The notes beneath the pieces are model-generated. The model worked only from the letters and a program-made list of their open reading frames with translations, had not been told where the DNA came from and did not search any database. Made by a program: the position numbers and the translations under genes. Below, one piece after another: positions 1 through 6,962 of a stretch of 19,334 nucleotides of DNA. Position 1 is the first letter of the stretch; every line of letters starts with the position of its first letter. The stretch is taken from assembly GCA_002317435.1 (NCBI GenBank), contig DCIQ01000199.1:1-19334 (forward strand), given 5' to 3'. Source of the stretch: Bacteroidales bacterium UBA1722 (GTDB lineage: Bacteria; Bacteroidota; Bacteroidia; Bacteroidales; UBA932).

Positions 1-1018
1 TCGACCTTGGCGGTCACGCTTTCGAGAGCTCTCTTCTCTACGAGGGGACCCATATCGACGGTGTCATCCTTACAAGGGATCGCCGAATGTGACGGCCTGG
101 AATTTTTTGAGGAGGATTTCGGTGAACTTCTTTCTTCACGTCCTTATGCACATAGCATCGCTCGGCGTTGTTGCAGATCTGCCCGTTGTTTCCGATACGG
201 GAGTCCAGGATGGCCTGTGCGGCCAGTTCCAGATCGGCGTCGGGGAATACGATGGCGGGGGCCTTTCCTCCGAGTTCGAGGCTTACCTTGGTGATGTTCT
301 TCGCGGCTGCGGCCATGATGCTGGCACCGGCTTCCACTGAACCTGTGACGCTTACGATATCGATCTTCGGGCTGCCGGCCATTTCGTTTCCGATGACCGA
401 GCCCTTTCCTGTGACGATGTTGATGACACCCTTCGGAAGTTTTACTTCATCCACCACCTTCGCGAACTCGGTACAGTTTTCAGGGGTGATCTGCGAAGGT
501 TTGATTACTATGGTACATCCTGCGATGAGGGCGGCGCCGGCCTTTCTGGCGATAAGGAAGAAGGGGAAGTTCCAAGGGAGGATTCCGGCGACCACACCTA
601 TGGGCTGCTTCGACAGGAACATCGATTCGCCGCGGTTATCGCTCTGGATGATTTCTCCTTCGATATGGCGGGCGAAACTGGCCATATAGTCGAAATATTC
701 GGCGGTCACCACCACTTCGGTGGTGGCCCAGCTGCGGGTCTTGCCCTGTTCGCGCATGATGATGTCGATGAACTCATCCTTACGGGCGCGTATGCCTTCG
801 GCGATTTTCTTCAGGTATGCGGCGCGTTCGATGGCGGGGGTGGCGCTCCAGGCTTTCAGAGCTGCACGGGCGGCATCGAGTGCCTCGTTGACGTCTTCGA
901 TGGTGCCTTCCGGCTGACGTGAAATGACTTCTTCGGTAGAAGGGTTGAGAACATCAATCCATTTTCCTGAACGGCTCTCGCAGAAGCGGCCGTCGATGTA
1001 CATCTTTAAATCTTTCAT
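1..1018 (-). CDS. aldA: AldA-type lactaldehyde/glycolaldehyde dehydrogenase, 3' end outside window, two frameshifts
   Basis: NAD-dependent aldehyde dehydrogenase. Family members oxidise L-lactaldehyde (from fucose or rhamnose) to lactate, or glycolaldehyde to glycolate, in the cytoplasm. The N-terminal 292 residues read closely like E. coli AldA from memory, including IDVLNPSTEEVISR, EGEIIQSD, ILPWNFPFFLIARK and ITKVSLELGGKAPAIV. Catalytic residues are visible: Asn150 (PWNF), Glu248 (LELGG) and Cys282 (GQIC). The open frame then breaks. From position 133 leftwards the family sequence continues in a second frame (KKFTEILLKKFQAVTFGDP), and from about position 72 in a third (KDDTVDMGPLVEKRALES), running off the window. 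One extra base in the T-run 131-133 and one near 71-75 explain this. It is either a decaying gene or a sequence/assembly error close to an end. The start at 1018 gives MKDLKMYIDG; Met6 is an alternative. It lies 64 bases downstream of the permease gene on the same strand. Confidence 0.85.
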
Positions 1019-1082
1019 ATTATGTGGCTTTAGTGTTGTTTTTAACGGATTATCCAGTGATTGTCTGAAAGTCGGTCTGAAG

Positions 1083-2330
1083 CTAACGCTCCTTTTTGAG
1101 GAATATGTGTTCCAGAAGGAGTACGGCGATGATGCCCATCACGAAACCGTTCGCCACAATGGGGCGGAGGAGGGACGGGAGGGTATCGATGGCATCCTGC
1201 GGGGCGAAAGTCATCAGGATGTTTATCATTATGGGGATGCCCAGAACCATACCGTCCTTGAATGAGACCACTGCTTTCGAACCGGTCATCACATTCAGTC
1301 CGGCGGATATCTGTGTGGCCATAAGGTAGAACAGCATAGTCCCCATCACCGGTTGGGGGATGGTAAGCAGCAGGGAAGTCATATCCGGGCAGAATGCGAT
1401 GACGATCATTACCGCTGCAGCCGGGATGATGGTGTATCTGGAGGCACATCCGGAGGATGCCACCACTCCGGGGGAGAGGGAATAATCCACCGGTCCCAGG
1501 ATTCCCGCGGCTCCGGTGAGTATGTTCATCCCCGATGTGAATATGGTCCCCACTTTGTTTCTCCGGGGCATCCGTTCCGCCCCGACCATCTCTCCGAGGG
1601 ACTGGATGGAGCCCAGTTCATTTATCAGCAGGGCCACGTAGCAGAAGAAGAACGCCACCGACAGACCGGAATCAGGTTCCATATGTATCAGATAGCGGTG
1701 CGGCTGAGTATCTGCCATCAACGTATCCGGGAATCCGATGAAGAGATAGTATATCAGGGAACCCAGTATCATCGCCATTATGACCACCGAGCTTTTCCAA
1801 ATGCCTTTCAGGATATTGTTGGCTACAGCCATTATGAAAATCCCTGTCATCGAGAAAATTATGGCCAGTCCTTGATGTCCGGTATCGCTGAAGACGAGGC
1901 TTACTATGGGCTTGGCGGTCGTAAATGCGATCAGAATCAGGATGGCCACCACTATCCTCGGTGTGAAGTATTTTCTGATTTTCTCCAGAAGCCCGCTGAA
2001 TGAAAAAAGGAACAGGAGTATGCCGCCGGCCATCATCGAAGAGTATATGGCATCGGTGCCGTATCCCTGTGCCCTGGCGGAGATGACACCCATCAGCAGT
2101 ACCGCCGCAGGACCGGAAATAAGGGGGAGCCTGTGTCCCCATAAAGCCTGGATCAGCATCAGGAATCCCATGGCGGCGAACAACTTCTGCGTATAGAACA
2201 CCGTTTCACCTTCCGGTGCGATGAAAGTGCTGGTAATCACTACCGGAATGGCTATCATAAGCCATTGGAGACTATAGAGAATCATCGCTCCCGCTGCGGG
2301 CTTGTCATCAACCTTGTATTTCAGTTCCAT
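1083..2330 (-). CDS. NCS2-family nucleobase (xanthine/uracil-type) permease
   Basis: Integral inner-membrane symporter of 415 residues, the usual size for nucleobase:cation symporter-2 (NAT/NCS2) proteins, with about a dozen hydrophobic segments. Family marks visible: an early segment with LPLISGPAAVLLMG, the stretch INELGSIQSLGEMVGAERMP (the usual helix-8 region before the gene's GxxxGP-like segment), and TGAAGILGPVDYSLSPGVV followed by SGCASRY. In this last part the NAT signature (Q-N-x-G-x4-T) is altered: Leu-Ser-Pro-Gly with Ser in place of Thr. Substrate therefore cannot be assigned between uracil, xanthine and other purines. The start at 2330 (MELKYKVDDKP) sits only 5 bases downstream of a good -7 box, so the mRNA may be nearly leaderless. 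It is divergent from the MarR-type regulator, which is a plausible controller. Identity as NCS2 is fairly sure; substrate is unknown. Confidence 0.85.
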   Translation of the reverse strand: MELKYKVDDKPAAGAMILYSLQWLMIAIPVVITSTFIAPEGETVFYTQKLFAAMGFLMLIQALWGHRLPLISGPAAVLLMGVISARAQGYGTDAIYSSMMAGGILLFLFSFSGLLEKIRKYFTPRIVVAILILIAFTTAKPIVSLVFSDTGHQGLAIIFSMTGIFIMAVANNILKGIWKSSVVIMAMILGSLIYYLFIGFPDTLMADTQPHRYLIHMEPDSGLSVAFFFCYVALLINELGSIQSLGEMVGAERMPRRNKVGTIFTSGMNILTGAAGILGPVDYSLSPGVVASSGCASRYTIIPAAAVMIVIAFCPDMTSLLLTIPQPVMGTMLFYLMATQISAGLNVMTGSKAVVSFKDGMVLGIPIMINILMTFAPQDAIDTLPSLLRPIVANGFVMGIIAVLLLEHIFLKKER

Positions 2331-2335
2331 ATATG

Positions 2336-2343
2336 CAAAATTA
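2336..2343 (-). promoter_or_regulatory. -7 box for the NCS2 permease
   Basis: On the minus strand the sequence TAATTTTG fits the Bacteroidetes -7 consensus TAnnTTTG exactly. It ends 5 bases before the permease ATG (2330), predicting transcription starting at or almost at the start codon. The -33 element is not clear: a TTG at 2361-2359 is spaced only 15 bases away, shorter than the usual 19-21. Confidence 0.5.
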
Positions 2344-2405
2344 GTAAATTAAGTTTAGCAAGTGCGAAACTTGAATGCTCTTTTCTGTTCGTCACTGATA
2401 TTTAT

Positions 2406-2413
2406 TACCTTTG
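2406..2413 (+). promoter_or_regulatory. -7 box for the MarR / BI-1 / fucosidase array
   Basis: TACCTTTG matches the Bacteroidetes -7 consensus TAnnTTTG and lies 29 bases before the ATG at 2443, predicting a short untranslated leader. No clear TTTG is seen at -33. The box sits inside an upstream in-frame extension of the regulator gene, which argues that translation begins at 2443 and not at 2362. With the oppositely oriented box at 2336-2343 it forms a compact divergent promoter region of about 110 bases, where a MarR dimer could control both directions (inference). Confidence 0.5.
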
Positions 2414-2442
2414 CTACTGTCATCCGTCTATACAGTATAATT

Positions 2443-2889
2443 ATGCTACTATCGAAACAGATCGCCGTATATCTGAACCTTGCAGGGTGCAAGCTGAAGC
2501 AGTACACTGCTTCCGTACTCAAATCCCAGGGCATAGACCTCACTCCGGAACAGTTTCTGCTGGTGGATATCCTGTGGAACCAGGGATCGATGTCTCAGCA
2601 GAAGATGGCGGATACCCTGATGAAGGACAAGAATTCCATCACCAAACTGGTGGATGCGCTGGAGAAGAAGAAATACGTGAGGCGCGAACAGGACCCGGAT
2701 GACCGCAGGTCGAATCTCCTGTGCCTCTCGGAAAGTGCCGAGTCCCTGAAATGTCAGGCCAAGGAGGTGGGCATCAGCGCAGTGGACAGGATAATAGACG
2801 GGATAGACGAGTCGGAACTGAATGTCTTTCTGGACGTGCTGGCGAGAATGGAAAGGAACATGACATTGTTTACAGGCGGAAAGAAATAG
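2443..2889 (+). CDS. MarR-family transcriptional regulator
   Basis: A 148-residue protein of the size and layout of MarR winged-helix repressors. It has an N-terminal helix (LSKQIAVYLNLAGCKLKQYT), the recognition part around residues 50-75 (GSMSQQKMADTLMKDKNSIT followed by KLVDALEKKKYV), then the wing with the family's DPDDRR motif (REQDPDDRRSNLLCLS, about residues 83-98), and a C-terminal dimerisation helix. An in-frame ATG at 2362 would add 27 residues. I chose 2443 because the likely -7 box (2406-2413) is upstream of it and because the added residues look unlike the family. It is followed after 17 bases by the BI-1 gene and, beyond that, a fucosidase, and is divergent from the permease. 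Members usually respond to small phenolic or metabolic ligands; the ligand here is unknown. Confidence 0.88.
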   Translation: MLLSKQIAVYLNLAGCKLKQYTASVLKSQGIDLTPEQFLLVDILWNQGSMSQQKMADTLMKDKNSITKLVDALEKKKYVRREQDPDDRRSNLLCLSESAESLKCQAKEVGISAVDRIIDGIDESELNVFLDVLARMERNMTLFTGGKK

Positions 2890-2906
2890 AAAATAAGATA
2901 TACATT

Positions 2907-3626
2907 ATGAACGAATCACATTACAATCTTTCGGAGTATCGCCGTTCTTCCGGTGAGACCTCTGCCGTGGAACTGACCAACACCATGGTCAGAAAAGTTT
3001 ATTTATGGATGTGCGCCGCCCTGGCGCTGACAGGATTTACGGCATATATGGTGGCCGGGACTCCCGATTTCGTCCGGTTCGTATTCGGAGGGAAATGGAC
3101 ATTCCTGCTGCTCGTGCTTTTCGAATTGGGACTGGTGGTATGGCTGACCGCTGCCATAAACAGGCTTTCGTCTTTCGCTGCCGTGGCACTGTTCGGACTC
3201 TATTCCATCGTCAACGGTGTTACCTTGTCTTCGATTTTTCTGGTTTATGAGATAGGTTCGCTCACTTCCGCATTCGTATCGGCTGCAGCAGTTTTCGGAG
3301 TGATGGCCATATACGGCTCCTTTACCAGGAAGGATCTCACGAAGATAGGAAGCATCTGCATGATGGCCGTTTTGGGTCTGATTATCGCTCTTCTGATAAA
3401 TATGTTTCTGAAAAACACCATGGTGGACATGCTCATCAGCGGAGTCGGTGTTCTGATATTTACCGGTCTGACGGCTTGGGATGCCCAGAAGATAAAGGAT
3501 CTGCTCGGCGGGGCGGGGGAGAATGAGACCACATCGAAGATGGCGGTGCTCGGTGCCCTTACATTATATCTTGATTTCATAAATCTTTTCCTGTATCTGC
3601 TGAGGTTCTTCGGCAGGAGGGACTGA
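2907..3626 (+). CDS. BI-1/YccA-type (Bax inhibitor-1 family) membrane protein
   Basis: A 239-residue polytopic inner-membrane protein with seven hydrophobic segments, the size and topology of the UPF0005/YccA/Bax-inhibitor-1 family. Bacterial members studied structurally (B. subtilis YetJ) act as pH-sensitive calcium leak channels. The two conserved aspartates of the family are visible at Asp192 (TGLTAWDAQKIKDLL) and Asp223 (GALTLYLDFINLFLYLLRFF). The N-terminal 30 residues are polar and cytosolic. The start at 2907 is chosen because an in-frame upstream extension (from 2721) lies wholly within the regulator gene and reads as low-quality sequence. Gaps of 17 bases on each side suggest co-transcription with the MarR-type gene and the fucosidase. 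No reason for joining these functions is visible. Confidence 0.88.
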   Translation: MNESHYNLSEYRRSSGETSAVELTNTMVRKVYLWMCAALALTGFTAYMVAGTPDFVRFVFGGKWTFLLLVLFELGLVVWLTAAINRLSSFAAVALFGLYSIVNGVTLSSIFLVYEIGSLTSAFVSAAAVFGVMAIYGSFTRKDLTKIGSICMMAVLGLIIALLINMFLKNTMVDMLISGVGVLIFTGLTAWDAQKIKDLLGGAGENETTSKMAVLGALTLYLDFINLFLYLLRFFGRRD

Positions 3627-3643
3627 TTCTTATTCCGGACGAT

Positions 3644-4996
3644 ATGACGAAGCGTATCTTTACCATTGTCCTGTTTTCCGTGTTCGCGGCTTTCCCGGTG
3701 AACGTGACGGCACAGGAGACTCCCGAGGCCAAAGCCGAAAGGATGGAGTGGTTCTCCGAAGCGAAGCTCGGTATTTTCATTCACTGGGGCATTTATTCCC
3801 GCGGGGACTGGTCCGAAAGCTGGGCTTTCCATAACAAGGTGGTCAGTGTGGAGGACTATTTCGCACAGGAAAAGGATTTCACTGCTGACCGCTATGATCC
3901 GAAGGCTTGGGTGGAGCTGATAAAGGAAAGCGGCGCCAGATACACTGTAATAACATCGAAACATCACGACGGCTTCGCGCTTTGGGATACCGGGGCCGGT
4001 GACGTAAGCTCTGTCAAGTCCTCTCCGGCCGGAAGGGATGTCCTTACGCCGTTCGTGAATGAAGTCCGTGCGCAGAAGGAGCTGAAACTCGGTATCTATT
4101 TTTCTTTGATTGACTGGCCGCATCCGGACTATCCGAACATATTCAGGGTGGGGCCTGCGAAATACGATATAGAGAAAGAGCCTGCCCGCTGGCAGCGTTT
4201 CCTGGATTTCAATGATGCCCAGCTGCAGGAACTCAACGGTGCATATCATCCTGACCTGTACTGGTTCGACGGAGACTGGGAGTTCTCGTCCGACCAGTGG
4301 AAGGCACCGCACATAGTGTCGATGCTCCGTGAGACGAATCCCGGAGTCATCATAAACTCCCGGATTCAGGGTAACGGAGATTATGCCACCCCCGAACTGG
4401 GTGTGCCCGTAGTGCGTCCCGCAGACCGGTGGTGGGAGACCTGTATGACCATTAACGACTCATGGGGATTCAGAAAACAGGATACTGAATTCAAGTCGGA
4501 TATGACTATCCTGAGGATGTTCGTGAACTGTATGTCTCTGGGTGGAAATCTCCTTCTGGATATAGGCCCCCGTGCCGACGGTACCATCCCAGATGAGGAG
4601 GTGGCGGTGCTGAAGATGCTGGGCCGCTGGATACATAAGCACGAAGAGGCGGTCTATCCTACCCGTGCAGGTATTCCCGACGGTCACGTCCAGGGATATA
4701 CGACACTGAACAAGGCGGGAGATATCCTGTACGTCTATCTTCCCTATACCCCTAATGAGACCATAGAAGTAAAGGGCATCAGGAGCAGGATAAAAAAGGT
4801 CCGTGTAGTGGGAACGGACCGTGAACTCGACTGGAATCTCTATAACGACATAGACTGGAGCGAGGTCCCGGGAGTGTATTACATCAATGTCCCCAAAGAT
4901 GTCCTCGATGAACACATCACCGTCCTCGCCCTGGAACTGGACTCTCCTCTGAAACTCTACCGCGGTTCGGGTCAGGTCATCAGCTATAATGACTGA
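3644..4996 (+). CDS. GH29 alpha-L-fucosidase, secreted
   Basis: Glycoside hydrolase of family 29, 450 residues, which removes terminal alpha-linked L-fucose from glycans. A signal peptide (about residues 1-23, ending VNVTAQ) sends it to the periplasm or beyond; no lipobox is seen. The (beta/alpha)8 catalytic domain starts near residue 30. Family marks: His47 in IFIHWGIYS, KHHDGFALWD near residue 107, and LYWFDGDWE with Asp209 as the expected nucleophile (retaining mechanism), then GGNLLLDIGPRADGTIPDE. A C-terminal beta-sandwich follows from about residue 350. The acid/base residue cannot be assigned by eye. It starts 17 bases after the BI-1 gene, so it is probably the last gene of that array. 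It is a different subtype from the second fucosidase at 8189-9580, so the two are not a recent duplication. Confidence 0.93.
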   Translation: MTKRIFTIVLFSVFAAFPVNVTAQETPEAKAERMEWFSEAKLGIFIHWGIYSRGDWSESWAFHNKVVSVEDYFAQEKDFTADRYDPKAWVELIKESGARYTVITSKHHDGFALWDTGAGDVSSVKSSPAGRDVLTPFVNEVRAQKELKLGIYFSLIDWPHPDYPNIFRVGPAKYDIEKEPARWQRFLDFNDAQLQELNGAYHPDLYWFDGDWEFSSDQWKAPHIVSMLRETNPGVIINSRIQGNGDYATPELGVPVVRPADRWWETCMTINDSWGFRKQDTEFKSDMTILRMFVNCMSLGGNLLLDIGPRADGTIPDEEVAVLKMLGRWIHKHEEAVYPTRAGIPDGHVQGYTTLNKAGDILYVYLPYTPNETIEVKGIRSRIKKVRVVGTDRELDWNLYNDIDWSEVPGVYYINVPKDVLDEHITVLALELDSPLKLYRGSGQVISYND

Positions 4997-5025
4997 GGCT
5001 TCTATTTCGGAGTCTCTATTCTATT
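4995..5025 (+). terminator. Probable intrinsic terminator after the first fucosidase
   Basis: GAGGCTTC (4995-5002) can pair with GGAGTCTC (5009-5016) around a six-base loop. This gives an eight-pair stem with two G-U wobbles, followed by the T-rich stretch TATTCTATTTTC. The stem begins inside the stop codon. The tail is not a clean T-run, so strength is uncertain. Confidence 0.4.
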
Positions 5026-5081
5026 TTCTGCTTTTACGTTCATATTTTTTACCGAAAGGGTCGATATTTCCAAGAAATATA

Positions 5082-5089
5082 TATCTTCG
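5082..5089 (+). promoter_or_regulatory. Weak candidate -7 box for the DUF234-type ATPase
   Basis: TATCTTCG differs from TAnnTTTG at one base. It lies in the AT-rich gap between the fucosidase and the ATPase gene, 49 bases before its ATG. No clear -33 TTTG was found. Confidence 0.3.
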
Positions 5090-5138
5090 CGATATAAAAC
5101 TCCTCCAAATATGAGTAAATGTTATTTCAAGGGAGATT

Positions 5139-6581
5139 ATGGCAAGGATAATAGGTAGAAAAAAAGAGATAGAAGAACTGCTCAGGCTCTATCAACGGAA
5201 GGAATCACAACTTGTTACCATTCAAGGACGTAGACGCGTCGGAAAAACGTTCCTTGTCCGCGAGACATTCAAGAACCGGTTCGCTTTCCATCACACAGGA
5301 CTTAGTCCGGTAGAACTGAAAGGTAAAAACCTGCTCGAAGCACAATTGAAATCTTTTTGGAATTCATTGAATGAGTATGGGGACAGACATAGTGCCCGAC
5401 CGAATGATTGGAATGAAGCGTTCAAATGGCTGAAGGAACTCTTGATTGCGAAACCTGAAGATGAAAGACAAGTCATCTTCATTGACGAAATGCCTTGGCT
5501 TGACACGCCGCGAAGCAAATTCGTTACTGCATTTGAACACTTCTGGAACGGATGGGCAAGCGGACGGGACAACATTATGTTGATAGCATGTGGAAGTGCG
5601 AGCGGATGGATACAGGATAATTTAATTGATTCCCCCGGAGGATTCTATGGCCGCTCTTGCTCCAATATCAATCTTTCCCCTTTTACTCTAAGCGAAGCGG
5701 AAAAATTGCTTGAATATCATGATGTGAAGTTAAGCCGCTATGATATCGCTGAGTTATATATGGCGGTTGGCGGTATACCTTATTACTTGAATTTCACCGT
5801 TCCCGGAGACAGTGTTGCGCAAACTGTCGACCACCTGTTCTTTGAGAAAAAGGCGAAGTTGAATGATGAATTCAACAGGCTATTCAACTCCATTTTTGTT
5901 AACGCGGAGTCATCAAAAGCCGTTATTCGTTTGCTTGGCTCCAAACATTCCGGATACAGCCGGGATGAAATCTCTCATAGGACGGGAATCCCGACGGGAA
6001 AGGAATTTTCCAGATTGTTGCGCTCTCTTGAAGCCGCTGATTTCATCGAACTTTATCAACCTTTCGGAAATGACAAGCGCCACCTCTGCTATAGACTCAT
6101 AGATCCATTCTGTTGGTTTTGGCTGCAGCAGGTTGATGGAAAGATGAGGGAAGAACATTTCTGGCAGAATCATCAGAATCAACCGGAATTGAACACTTGG
6201 CGTGGAATCGCCTTTGAAGAAATCTGCCTGTTGCATACATATCAGATAAAATGCGCACTTGGAGTGGGGCAGGTCGCATCCCACCAATCAAATTGGTCAA
6301 TATCCGGTATGGTTGGCCATGAGGGGCATCAAGTTGACCTAATCATCAATCGTGCGGACAGAATTGTCAATATGTGTGAGATGAAGTTCTACAATGATGA
6401 TTTTGAAGTAAGTTCTGAATATGCAAAGACTATCAGAAACCGTATGAATACTCTGATTGAACATTTGAGTAAGAAAACATCAGTTCAACCTACGCTTGTC
6501 ACATCTTTCGGCATGAAGCATGGAATAAATTCCGGAGTCTTTACAAAAGTTGTAGTATTAGATGATTTATTCAGAGAATAG
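5139..6581 (+). CDS. P-loop ATPase with C-terminal DUF234 / PD-(D/E)XK-like domain
   Basis: A 480-residue protein of the archaeal-type ATP-binding family (ATPase_2 with DUF234), common in archaea and Bacteroidota and without a settled role. It begins with the family's typical MARIIGRKKEIEELLRLY. Walker A is GRRRVGKT at residues 30-37 and Walker B IFIDE has Asp116-Glu117. A winged-helix stretch lies around residues 260-310 (YSRDEISHRTGIPTGKEFSR). The C-terminal part has FEEIC near residue 360, then VDLI with Asp400 and EMK at 414-416, the order and spacing of a PD-(D/E)XK nuclease core. Nuclease activity is inference. AAGGGAG lies 3 bases before the ATG, a rarer ribosome-site match here. A sample line of the gene is about 43% GC against about 52% in the neighbouring fucosidase, suggesting transfer. 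Confidence 0.85.
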   Translation: MARIIGRKKEIEELLRLYQRKESQLVTIQGRRRVGKTFLVRETFKNRFAFHHTGLSPVELKGKNLLEAQLKSFWNSLNEYGDRHSARPNDWNEAFKWLKELLIAKPEDERQVIFIDEMPWLDTPRSKFVTAFEHFWNGWASGRDNIMLIACGSASGWIQDNLIDSPGGFYGRSCSNINLSPFTLSEAEKLLEYHDVKLSRYDIAELYMAVGGIPYYLNFTVPGDSVAQTVDHLFFEKKAKLNDEFNRLFNSIFVNAESSKAVIRLLGSKHSGYSRDEISHRTGIPTGKEFSRLLRSLEAADFIELYQPFGNDKRHLCYRLIDPFCWFWLQQVDGKMREEHFWQNHQNQPELNTWRGIAFEEICLLHTYQIKCALGVGQVASHQSNWSISGMVGHEGHQVDLIINRADRIVNMCEMKFYNDDFEVSSEYAKTIRNRMNTLIEHLSKKTSVQPTLVTSFGMKHGINSGVFTKVVVLDDLFRE

Positions 6582-6617
6582 TATATAAGTAATCATTAAA
6601 AAATAACTTGGTAATCT

Positions 6618-6773
6618 TTATGATTCTTTTTGGTCCATTCCTTCTTCATCCGAAATGATGTATTGCGGGTAAAGGCAGAATACGGACAGCACCACCAGAA
6701 ACAGAAGGAGAATTCCGATTGCGTCAGATGCAGATCCGTTTTTGTAAATGATATCATACAGCAACGCTGCCAT
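6618..6773 (-). CDS. Possible small single-span membrane protein
   Basis: A 51-codon frame from ATG at 6773 (a GTG at 6800 would give 60). It reads MAALLYDIIYKNGSASDA, then a hydrophobic span GILLLFLVVLSVFCLYP, then an acidic tail ending GMDQKES. This looks like a real one-pass membrane peptide rather than a shadow: it lies where no other gene is, and the span is followed by charged residues. It is convergent with the DUF234-type ATPase gene (36-base gap). Its upstream region holds the three 13-bp repeats. I do not recognise the family. It could be a remnant of a longer gene, or non-coding. Confidence 0.35.
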   Translation of the reverse strand: MAALLYDIIYKNGSASDAIGILLLFLVVLSVFCLYPQYIISDEEGMDQKES

Positions 6774-6796
6774 CGCTGCGAAGGTTGAGGAAATTC

Positions 6797-6865
6797 CCAC
6801 AAATTTTCACATCAAATTACCACAAATCTTCGTACCGAAAGGCCACAAATTTTCATGTCGTCTCT
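6797..6865. repeat. Three 13-bp direct repeats at 23-bp period
   Basis: CCACAAATTTTCA (6797-6809), CCACAAATCTTCG (6820-6832) and CCACAAATTTTCA (6843-6855). The first and third are identical and the middle one has two differences. Start-to-start distance is exactly 23 both times, about two helical turns, with unrelated 10-base spacers. No fourth copy is seen one period to either side. The array lies between the small minus-strand frame and the second ATPase and may be an operator array for either. Confidence 0.75.
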
Positions 6866-6886
6866 TGCTTTTCGACAGTTTTAATT

Positions 6887-6914
6887 TTTCGGATTCCAAA
6901 TTTCGGATTCCAAT
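6887..6914. repeat. 14-bp exact tandem duplication
   Basis: TTTCGGATTCCAAA (6887-6900) is followed directly by TTTCGGATTCCAAT (6901-6914), 13 of 14 bases identical. It lies just upstream of the -33 element of the second ATPase gene, where an activator or repressor would bind. Confidence 0.75.
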
Positions 6915-6922
6915 TTTTGGAA
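6908..6922. repeat. 15-bp palindrome over the -33 box
   Basis: TTCCAA-TTT-TTGGAA forms six-base inverted arms around three bases. Its right arm contains the end of the -33 TTTG (6916-6919) of the second ATPase promoter, and its left arm lies in the second copy of the 14-bp tandem repeat. A protein bound here would block the promoter. Confidence 0.6.
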
Positions 6923-6945
6923 ATGAAATAAAGTTTATATATTTG
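6916..6945 (+). promoter_or_regulatory. Promoter of the second ATPase gene
   Basis: TTTG at 6916-6919, an 18-base spacer, then TATATTTG at 6938-6945, an exact match to the Bacteroidetes -33/-7 pattern (TTTG, about 19 bases, TAnnTTTG). Transcription would begin near 6951, giving a leader of about 12 bases before the ATG at 6963. This is the best promoter in the window. Confidence 0.7.
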
Positions 6946-6962
6946 CCTGAAAGATTTGGAAT

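Noticed and set aside
3245..4312. 355-codon open frame antisense to the BI-1 and first fucosidase genes
   Set aside because: It lies opposite two well recognised genes, reads as low-complexity arginine-, proline- and serine-rich text and matches no family I know.
5111..5158. 15-codon leader frame overlapping the start of the DUF234-type ATPase gene
   Set aside because: Too short to support, and no attenuation structure could be seen with it.
6797..6865. CRISPR array
   Set aside because: Repeats are 13 bp and spacers 10 bp, far too short, with only three units and no cas genes.
6887..6914. Target-site duplication of an insertion sequence
   Set aside because: The two copies touch each other, so there is no element between them.
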